In this document: piece after piece, positions 15,057-22,253 of the stretch | How the letters are laid out: each line of letters begins with the position of its first letter | Position numbering within the stretch: position 1 is the first letter of the stretch | Assembly (NCBI RefSeq): GCF_014174165.1 | Contig: NZ_JABEQN010000003.1 | Span: forward strand, 124,001-188,000 | DNA length: 64,000 nt | From: Gluconacetobacter dulcium | GTDB taxonomy: Bacteria > Pseudomonadota > Alphaproteobacteria > Acetobacterales > Acetobacteraceae | Direction: 5' to 3' | Translations under genes and position numbers: made by a program | Notes under the pieces: generated by a model | Told to the model about the DNA's origin: nothing | Seen by the model: the letters and a program-made list of their open reading frames with translations, nothing else | Database searches by the model: none

Positions 15057-16418
15057 GTGTCAATATTTTCAAGACTAAAGGGAAACGGTTCTTCCCCACC
15101 TTCTAGGGTTGAGCCAGTTATTAAGGCAGATACCCAGGTTCCAAACTTTGTCGAACCCCCGATGTTCTTCGGGATCAACCCTGGCCTTCTGAGCGGCGGC
15201 ACAACCTTCTCAGGTGTCGTGGTCACTCCTTCGACAGCGATGAAGTCCAGCACGGTTTATACCTGCGTCACCACAATCGCTTCGTCCATCGCGAAGATGC
15301 CCCTCAAGGTTCAGGCACTCCATGAGACGGGCGGATGGATTGACGCACCATATCATCCCCTATCCGATTTGTTCAGCAGGCCGAACTCACGAGATAAATC
15401 GTGGTTCCAGTTCTTGAACAACAATCTGATTCAATATCTCCTGTTTGGTAATGCCTATCTGGCAATCATCCGTGGTCGTGATGGCAGGCCATCGGAGTTG
15501 ATCGGACTGGATAGCGGACAGGTCAGCGTCTCTGAGGCACAGAATGGCGATCGCGTATATCACGCAACATCAAAACAGTTCGTTGGAAAAAAGACGAGTA
15601 AAGCCAACGAAGACATAAACGGCCCCTCTCGAACTATCTTCCAAGACGACATGATCCACCTCGTCGGATCGAACCTCAACAACAATATCGTCGGTCAAAG
15701 CCCCATTACCCTGGCGGCCGAGGTCATCGGTATCGACCTTGCCATTCAAGAGACCCGTGCCGGCGCATTCCGTAACGGCGTTTCCCTCCAATACATCATC
15801 AAGACCTCGGGGCGATATAAGCCTGAGAAGCTACAGGAACTCCGCGAGAACTTGATGAAAGGCATAGCGGGGACGGCCAACACAGGCGTCGGACCTGCCC
15901 TTCCCCCTGATGTTGATCTCATTCCAATGAACCTGAGCCCACGGGACTTGATGCTTCCCGAAATGGGTGAAGAGTCGAAGCGCAACGTCGCGATGCTCTG
16001 GAACTTCCCTCCCCATAAGCTGGGGCTGGATGACAAAGACGCAGCAGCATCCATCGAACAGAAAGAGCGCACCTACATCAGCGAAACACTCGAACCTATC
16101 ACCAAGCAGTTCGAGCAGATCGTCAATGATCTACTACTCGTCGGTGATGACAAGAAGCATTACCGTATCAAGTTCGATGACACACAACTGGTAATGCCTG
16201 TCTACAAGGATCGCGTTGACGCAGGCGTAAAGGCTGTCGTCTCCGGTCTCTTGTCACCCAATGAATGGCGCGCTGATGAAGGTCGTCCTGGCTATGAAGG
16301 CGGCGACACTATCATGCGTCCCCTCAATACCGGAGCAGTCGGTGAGAAAGACGGCTCCGAAACAACACAAGCAGGAGAAATGCCAACCGATAATGAAGTT
16401 GAAAGTGAAGAATCATAA
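15057..16418 (+). CDS. Portal protein (HK97 family)
   Basis: 453 residues from GTG 15057. The frame after an ATG two bases earlier (15055) ends after seven codons, so the real start is GTG in an ATGTG context. Conserved portal features: STVYTCVTTIASSIAKMP near residues 65-82, then FNNNLIQYLLFGNAYL near 120-135, and a C-terminal wing/stem region (NFPPHKLG, then SIEQKERTYISETLEP). Twelve copies form the DNA channel at the capsid vertex. Its stop overlaps the protease start by one base. Confidence 0.93.
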   Translation: MSIFSRLKGNGSSPPSRVEPVIKADTQVPNFVEPPMFFGINPGLLSGGTTFSGVVVTPSTAMKSSTVYTCVTTIASSIAKMPLKVQALHETGGWIDAPYHPLSDLFSRPNSRDKSWFQFLNNNLIQYLLFGNAYLAIIRGRDGRPSELIGLDSGQVSVSEAQNGDRVYHATSKQFVGKKTSKANEDINGPSRTIFQDDMIHLVGSNLNNNIVGQSPITLAAEVIGIDLAIQETRAGAFRNGVSLQYIIKTSGRYKPEKLQELRENLMKGIAGTANTGVGPALPPDVDLIPMNLSPRDLMLPEMGEESKRNVAMLWNFPPHKLGLDDKDAAASIEQKERTYISETLEPITKQFEQIVNDLLLVGDDKKHYRIKFDDTQLVMPVYKDRVDAGVKAVVSGLLSPNEWRADEGRPGYEGGDTIMRPLNTGAVGEKDGSETTQAGEMPTDNEVESEES

Positions 16419-17074
16419 TGAAAAATCATATCAGTCTAAAGAGTTTTAAGGAGGCCATTAAGGCACAAGACATTACGACTCTCGATAAAACAATAACACG
16501 AGACTACCAGATCAAGGCTGTTGATTCTGATGACCATGAACTGTTCACGTTCATCATCACCAACGACGCCATGGATCGCGCCTGCGATATCGTTGAACCT
16601 GACGGCCTCGATATTACGAACTATCTGAGAAATCCGGTAGTTCTCAAAATCCATAACGATCAAGCATGGCCCATTGGAAAATGCGTTGATCTTCGTCGCG
16701 TCGATAATGGCTGGCAAGGCACCGTCCAGTTCTGCCCAGGCGATTACCCTGTCGTTGGTCCTGATGCTGAGTTCTGCCGTCGAGCATTACGCGACGGCTT
16801 CATCAGTGCCGTGAGCATTGGATTCCGAGCCCTCAACTACAGCATCAACGACGAAGGCGGAATGCAGATCACGGAATCAGAACTACTTGAGTTCTCGATT
16901 GTCCCTGTTCCCTGCAATCAGGAAGCCCTTCTTGTTCCTCGCCTTCCCATCGAAGAGAGCGAGAAGTCCATCGAAATCGAAGTGCCCGTTATTCCAAACG
17001 TCAAGAAGATTAACCGCAAGAGATTAGAGCGCGAGATAGAACTCGCAAAAATCAAACTAAGAACAACAAAATAA
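16418..17074 (+). CDS. Prohead maturation protease (HK97 family)
   Basis: 218 residues. Catalytic pattern of the family: His79 in VVLKIHND, Ser133 in FISAVSIGFRA, and an acidic ELLEFSIVPVP stretch near residue 155. The protease cleaves the scaffold/delta domain of the capsid protein encoded next. The C-terminal 40 residues are basic and helical. Coupled to the portal gene by a shared base. Confidence 0.92.
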   Translation: MKNHISLKSFKEAIKAQDITTLDKTITRDYQIKAVDSDDHELFTFIITNDAMDRACDIVEPDGLDITNYLRNPVVLKIHNDQAWPIGKCVDLRRVDNGWQGTVQFCPGDYPVVGPDAEFCRRALRDGFISAVSIGFRALNYSINDEGGMQITESELLEFSIVPVPCNQEALLVPRLPIEESEKSIEIEVPVIPNVKKINRKRLEREIELAKIKLRTTK

Positions 17075-17103
17075 TCACACGCAATAAATAGGAGAGGTGA
17101 TTA
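17072..17103 (+). promoter_or_regulatory. TAAATA element within a 7-bp inverted repeat, before the capsid gene
   Basis: TAATCAC (17072-17078) and GTGATTA (17097-17103) frame TAAATA (17085-17090). The left arm begins at the protease stop codon. AAGGAG follows before ATG 17128. Confidence 0.6.
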
Positions 17104-17127
17104 CCGAAACATTTAAGGAGACACTAT

Positions 17128-18561
17128 ATGTCCATTAGATCATTTGAAATAAAGGCCGAGCTAGATAAGGCCGTAAAAAGACTAGAGAAGGCATTCCAGG
17201 TACTTTCCAAGGCTGAGGATGACGGCGATGATACAACTGACGCTGAAAAGGAATACGAAGACCTACAGAATCGTGTTCGTCAGCTTGAGACACGTCTTGC
17301 TCGTTCGGAAGAGATTGAAGCCTCGAAAGCTGATGAGTGTGAAGATAAGGAAGACGACTCTGACGATAGAGACGAGAAGTCTGTAAAGCGTTTCAACATC
17401 AACAAGGGTGCAACACCTGATCTTGATGACCGCTTCGCTATAGGTCGCAAAGCCGTTACAAGCCTTCTTCTACAGCAGAAGAGGAATGCAACCGCCGTTC
17501 ATTCTGATTTGACAAAATCGTTTGGTGAGACGGAAGCTACTCGCTTGGTCAAAGACATGACGTCAACAGGTCAGCCAGTCGTTGCCCAGGACTACAGAGG
17601 CTTCATTGAGCTTCTTCGTGCAAAATCAGTTATCCGTAGTATCGCTGATTCCATCGTTATGCCAAACGGCAACTTGACCATTCCACGTCAGGTAGCAGGC
17701 GCAACCGCTTACTGGACCGCAGAAGGTTCACAGATCACAAGTTCAAGCCTAAACATCGACACCATTAACCTGATCTGGAAGAAACTCGCAGCATTTACTT
17801 ACGCAACCCGTGAAATGCTTCAGTTCTCCGCATTCGATCTTGCCACCAAGATCACATACGATCTTGTTGAACAGACAGCACTTTTCGAGGATAAGGCTCT
17901 TCTTACAAACCTAACAACTGGTTCAAATCAGGGTCAGCCAATGGGTCTTGCAGGTTTCGTAGCTGGCTCCGATGCTTCCAATACCATCGCATCATCGGGA
18001 TTCGATTTCCAATCAATCTCCATGGACCTATTGCGTGCCGTATCTCAGATTGAAGGTAATGTTGTTGATTCTTCCAACTTGAAATGGATCATGAACCCTC
18101 GCATTAAGAACTTCCTCAAGGCATCATCTTCTACATTGGGTGTGTATCCGTTCCGCGACGAACTCAACAGCGGAAAGTTGATGGGATATGATATTCTATG
18201 TACAACTCAGCTTCCAACTGACGTTGCCAACACAGCAGAGACACCAACCAACACTGTCTCGCCAATCTTCCTAGCTGCTCCACAGCACCTCTTGGTTGCC
18301 GATGCTGGGTCTTATCAGATTGAGCAGACCAATGAAGGTTCATTCGTGAACTCATCTGGACAGCAGATTAACACCTTCGGCCAGGACTTGGTTGCTTGGA
18401 AACTATCGAACAGAATCGACTTCACTGTTACCAACCCCAATGCTGTTGTTCAGTTGAACGCAGATAACTGGTCACTAGGAAATGTCGATGCGTTGATGAA
18501 TCCAACCATCACACCAAACACTGGCGGATCGCAGGCATCCGGCGCAAAAGCTCGTTCTTAA
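17128..18561 (+). CDS. Major capsid protein (HK97 fold) with N-terminal delta domain
   Basis: 477 residues. Residues 1-130 are charged and coiled-coil-like (DLQNRVRQLETRL), as in the scaffolding delta domain removed by the maturation protease. The mature part shows TRLVKDMTSTGQPVV, AGATAYWTAEGSQI, a helix with LFEDKALLTNLTTGSNQGQP and the WIMNPRIKNFLK strand, all typical for HK97-type capsids. Codon use appears less GC-biased than neighbours (many TCA/ACA/CTT), which may reflect high expression. A strong terminator follows. Confidence 0.95.
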   Translation: MSIRSFEIKAELDKAVKRLEKAFQVLSKAEDDGDDTTDAEKEYEDLQNRVRQLETRLARSEEIEASKADECEDKEDDSDDRDEKSVKRFNINKGATPDLDDRFAIGRKAVTSLLLQQKRNATAVHSDLTKSFGETEATRLVKDMTSTGQPVVAQDYRGFIELLRAKSVIRSIADSIVMPNGNLTIPRQVAGATAYWTAEGSQITSSSLNIDTINLIWKKLAAFTYATREMLQFSAFDLATKITYDLVEQTALFEDKALLTNLTTGSNQGQPMGLAGFVAGSDASNTIASSGFDFQSISMDLLRAVSQIEGNVVDSSNLKWIMNPRIKNFLKASSSTLGVYPFRDELNSGKLMGYDILCTTQLPTDVANTAETPTNTVSPIFLAAPQHLLVADAGSYQIEQTNEGSFVNSSGQQINTFGQDLVAWKLSNRIDFTVTNPNAVVQLNADNWSLGNVDALMNPTITPNTGGSQASGAKARS

Positions 18562-18584
18562 TAGGAACATATCGTGAACCATGG

Positions 18585-18612
18585 AGCCCCGGCAGCAATG
18601 CCGGGGCTTTCC
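18585..18612 (+). terminator. Rho-independent terminator after the capsid gene
   Basis: AGCCCCGGCA (18585-18594), GCAA loop, TGCCGGGGCT (18599-18608), then TT: a perfect 10-bp stem but a short T tract. Confidence 0.85.
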
Positions 18613-18778
18613 TGTATCCGCAGTTACGAGGGCACCCAACGAGCCCCTGAGAAGCCCGCACAGCGTGCTTTCCCCCCACCAGCTAGCTGAGAGCGCAGCA
18701 CAGCTCGACAGCACTGTACGGGCGTCTGAGAGCGTCCCTCGTCTTCTGGCATCGGCCATCACGAACAGACCGAACCTC
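18613..18778. other. GC-rich non-coding block related to 6411-6530
   Basis: No supported ORF. Contains GAAGCCCGCACAGCGTGCT, CTGAGAGCG twice, and on the other strand TCTCAGGGGCTCG and GCCCGTACAG, all of which have counterparts in the block at 6411-6530. Both blocks lie after a stop or terminator and just before a TAAATA element. Confidence 0.35.
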
Positions 18779-18801
18779 TAAATAGTCGATGAATATTCAT
18801 C
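18779..18801 (+). promoter_or_regulatory. TAAATA element with 14-bp palindrome, before gp47-like gene
   Basis: TAAATA (18779-18784) is followed by the perfect palindrome GATGAATATTCATC (18788-18801). ACCTC just before TAAATA can also pair with GAGGT, the ribosome site before ATG 18819. Confidence 0.6.
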
Positions 18802-18818
18802 ATTATTGAGGTCGATCT

Positions 18819-19910
18819 ATGCCATTACCATCCCCGACATACAGCGCCATACAGGCGCGAATAGAACAAGATGTAGTCAACTCTACCGGCGTCAACTTAC
18901 CAAACACTTCTACGGTTCGATATTTCTCAAGAGCCCAGGCCAAGGAACTCTACCTGATATGGGGTTTCCTTCAATACGTCTCCCTACAGTCCATTCCCGG
19001 CACATCCACTGACGTTTATCTGGAAGAATGGGCATCCCTCAAAGGGATCACGAGAAAGCCCGCCAGTTTTGCTATCGGGACCATAACCTTCACTGGAACG
19101 GCAGGAACCAGCATACCAGCCGGCACCGTCATCCAGCGATCAGACGGCTTCACCTACACCACTGACGTTCTTTCCAATGTTGGAAGCCCTGTAGCCATCA
19201 CAGCTACGGCCTCGGGCTCCCAGGGCAACACAGCAGCGGGCACGACGCTCTCGCTGGCCAGCCCCATAGCAGGTGTTCAGAGCCAGGCCACCCTCACCTC
19301 GGCCATCACCTCGGGCGCTGACATGGAGACGGACGACTCACTTCGCGTCCGCATGAAGGACGCCTTCAGTATCCGTTCCATCGGGGGATCGGCACAGGAC
19401 CATGTTGATTGGGCTCTCGCGGTTCCAGGCGTCAATCAGGCTTGGTGCGCCACAACCCCGATCAAGAGCGGTCAGGTCATGCTCTATGTGATGGGTGATC
19501 GAACAAACCAGTTCCAGGGCTACCCACAAGGCACCAACGGAGCCGCTACAGGCGAGCCCAGATACACCACGGCTACCGGCGACCAGTTGACCGTTGCCAA
19601 TGCTCTGGATTCCGAGAAGCCCGTGGGCGAGATCCTCGTTGTCTGTAGTCCCGTCAACACGTCCATAGCTTTCTCAATCACTGGCCTGTCGTCGGCAACC
19701 GCGTCTGTCCAGTCAGCCGTCAAAACAGCGATCAGCGATCTGTTCCATCTCGAAGGAACACCGTTGGGAACCTACATATCAAACGCGAGTATTATTAACA
19801 CAATAAGCGCAGCCGCAGGAACAACGTCATTCAGTCTTCTCTCTCCATCGGGGGATATCAGCCTAGTTATCGGCCAACTTCCCGAAGTTGGCACGATAGC
19901 CTGGAACTAA
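18819..19910 (+). CDS. Baseplate J-like protein (Mu gp47)
   Basis: 363 residues, the usual Mu gp47 length. YLEEWASLKGITRKPASFA, the beta-rich FTGTAGTSIPAGTVIQRSDG repeat and DDSLRVRMKDAF near residue 170 are characteristic of baseplate J / gp47 wedge proteins. A GAGG ribosome site precedes the ATG. The gene is ten bases before the gp48-like gene, as in Mu. Confidence 0.92.
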   Translation: MPLPSPTYSAIQARIEQDVVNSTGVNLPNTSTVRYFSRAQAKELYLIWGFLQYVSLQSIPGTSTDVYLEEWASLKGITRKPASFAIGTITFTGTAGTSIPAGTVIQRSDGFTYTTDVLSNVGSPVAITATASGSQGNTAAGTTLSLASPIAGVQSQATLTSAITSGADMETDDSLRVRMKDAFSIRSIGGSAQDHVDWALAVPGVNQAWCATTPIKSGQVMLYVMGDRTNQFQGYPQGTNGAATGEPRYTTATGDQLTVANALDSEKPVGEILVVCSPVNTSIAFSITGLSSATASVQSAVKTAISDLFHLEGTPLGTYISNASIINTISAAAGTTSFSLLSPSGDISLVIGQLPEVGTIAWN

Positions 19911-19920
19911 GGAGAACTGG

Positions 19921-22239
19921 ATGACAGACTTAACACCACGTACGACAGCAAAGCAGTATTCTACCGCCCTCAGACAGCTTCTTCCCAACGGCCCAGCATG
20001 GCCTAAAGACCATCCCAGCGTTATGGGATCGGTCATTGATGGGCTTTCACAAGAACTACAACGCACGGATGATTCGGCCTGTGATCTCCTCGTTGATGTA
20101 TTTCCCGCCACGACAACGAACTTCATTGATGAATGGCAAGATACAGTCGGCCAGAGCACCTGCGCCGCCTCATCGCTTACACTGGAACAGCAACGCGCCC
20201 AGATCGTCTCCCGTCTGACTTGGACAGGCAGGATGTCAAAGCAGTTCTACATCGACTATGCGGCGATGCTTGGATATCAGATCAAGATTACTGAATGGAG
20301 CGGATTTACCTGCGGATTATCTCAGGTAGGCGGTACATTAGGTGTGGCAAGTTCCAGCGATATTGATTTCGTGATTACGATTCAAAACCTCACCACAGAC
20401 CAGAGCCTTTCAGTTCTACAATGTGAACTTACTCCCCTTATCCCAGCACATATTAGTGTTTACTGGTACGAAGGTTCTCCGGGACCACTTATCTCAGCCA
20501 CAGCTACTCTGGATCAAACAAACCTCTCGAATCTGACCTATCCTTTGCCAGAATCCGTCACAGCAGACTGCCAAGTCACGCTCTCTGGTTCTTTGGAGAA
20601 TCTCAGTTCTCTCACCTACTCCACGGCTGACATAACGGCGGTATCGGGCTTTGACTACCTTTCAACGAGCGGATCAGCTACACTCGATAGCTCTGGCAAG
20701 TCCTTTACTCTACCCATAACGATCATGCCGAACTACGGCACGGCCGACGCCAATATATCATTTAGAATCCCGATAAAGCTGACATATGAGGATGGGTCCA
20801 TATCCGATACGTCAGCGACTTGCGCGGTCAGTTATCCACCCGTAGCACCTGTTCAGAATACCCTGAAGGTTCCGTTCTCCGTTCCGTTCACCGATACCAT
20901 TCCAAGACTGATCACCTGGGAGACGCAAGATGGCACAGCCGTTCAGGATGTAGATTACGAATCCACAGAACACGGCACCCTTATCCCTCCCGGATGGAAA
21001 ACCGTTTATGCGAACGTACCTCTGCTCACACAGACTATAGGAGAAGAGGCACAGTTTAATGTCGTCTTCAAATGGTATGATCAAACGGTTCCGCAGATCG
21101 GATACGGCATCGGGCAATGCGGCGGTATGCCGATCTACCCTGTTGCGCATTCTACCGTCACCGCGAACATTCTGACAACACAGGCCGTAGACGTATCAAG
21201 TATCCCTGAAGGAACCTATTACCGAACTGAAGATGGAACCGCGAAGGCCGGAATCGATTATGTGGCATCCAGTGGCGCAGTTACATCGGACACGGTTGAT
21301 ATTCGCATTCGCACCTTAGCACCCGGACAGTCCAGAAGATATTTCTATCTCGCATATGATTCCGAAGATGGAATACCGCAACGAAAACTCGTTGTTATAA
21401 ATCCCGGATCTCCCATCAAAGCGATCTCTTCTCCAACAACGGTAAACGTAACGACCGTAGATCCCGGCGTATGCGTGCCTAAAGTCATCTTCAATGGCGG
21501 CAACACTGTAGATACCCCGTTCACTATGCCAATGTCCGTATATAGCGCCGTCAGGGCGTCCATAGTGGCAGACAATCTTGGGTCTGACATGAACCATACC
21601 ATGATGCTCACCGTATCCGCCCCTGACTGCTTGATAAGAAACTTCGGAAACTATTTCCCGACGCTTTACACACAGATTGATGACCATACAGCCACTATAA
21701 CGGGAAGCGCGAGGGAGATATCTGGGGCGGCACTCATGATGCAGTTCAAGCCGCTCTCTTCCTCTCAGTCTGAAATCAACATTACGCTTGATGGCAATAA
21801 TCTCAACAGTACGGCGACCTACTATATAGTCGGCGGCGCAAGTGTAATGACGTTCCAGAACCTACCTACCAGCGAAACTGAAATCACTGTCACGGATCTT
21901 TCTCACGGCTTCACTGAAACATTAGGAGGTCCCCTATATGTCCTAAACAGTGATGCCTACATTGAAATGACTTATACACTCGAACCTGACGTAGGTGGTG
22001 GTGATCTTATCGGGCTCAATAGCTCAACCGTCTCTTCAACTCCATCCGGTTACGGCTACATCGTCAACGCATCGTCCGGCGTCATGGATGTCGTGATGAT
22101 CCCTCTCACCATCTATGTCGGTGAAGGCACCGTAAATACAGTTACAAATGGCGTTCATTATATAACACTCACTTGTACAGATGGAACAAACACCATCACA
22201 CAAAAGATTCCATACACCATAGATTATATGCAACATTAA
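19921..22239 (+). CDS. Mu gp48-like tail protein with long Calx-beta-like extension
   Basis: 772 residues. The first ~190 match Mu gp48/YmfQ-type proteins (ALRQLLPNGPAWP, a DLLVDVFPATT stretch, QQRAQIVSRLTWTGRMSKQF, LTPLIPAHISVYW), normally the whole protein at about 200 residues. The extension contains repeated beta modules with the DYE/DY pattern of Calx-beta domains (GTAVQDVDYESTEHGTL; GTAKAGIDYVASSGAV). It probably attaches or extends the receptor-binding apparatus. The fusion is unusual; the next protein begins with a similar module. Confidence 0.8.
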   Translation: MTDLTPRTTAKQYSTALRQLLPNGPAWPKDHPSVMGSVIDGLSQELQRTDDSACDLLVDVFPATTTNFIDEWQDTVGQSTCAASSLTLEQQRAQIVSRLTWTGRMSKQFYIDYAAMLGYQIKITEWSGFTCGLSQVGGTLGVASSSDIDFVITIQNLTTDQSLSVLQCELTPLIPAHISVYWYEGSPGPLISATATLDQTNLSNLTYPLPESVTADCQVTLSGSLENLSSLTYSTADITAVSGFDYLSTSGSATLDSSGKSFTLPITIMPNYGTADANISFRIPIKLTYEDGSISDTSATCAVSYPPVAPVQNTLKVPFSVPFTDTIPRLITWETQDGTAVQDVDYESTEHGTLIPPGWKTVYANVPLLTQTIGEEAQFNVVFKWYDQTVPQIGYGIGQCGGMPIYPVAHSTVTANILTTQAVDVSSIPEGTYYRTEDGTAKAGIDYVASSGAVTSDTVDIRIRTLAPGQSRRYFYLAYDSEDGIPQRKLVVINPGSPIKAISSPTTVNVTTVDPGVCVPKVIFNGGNTVDTPFTMPMSVYSAVRASIVADNLGSDMNHTMMLTVSAPDCLIRNFGNYFPTLYTQIDDHTATITGSAREISGAALMMQFKPLSSSQSEINITLDGNNLNSTATYYIVGGASVMTFQNLPTSETEITVTDLSHGFTETLGGPLYVLNSDAYIEMTYTLEPDVGGGDLIGLNSSTVSSTPSGYGYIVNASSGVMDVVMIPLTIYVGEGTVNTVTNGVHYITLTCTDGTNTITQKIPYTIDYMQH

Positions 22240-22253
22240 TGAGGTAGATTTAA

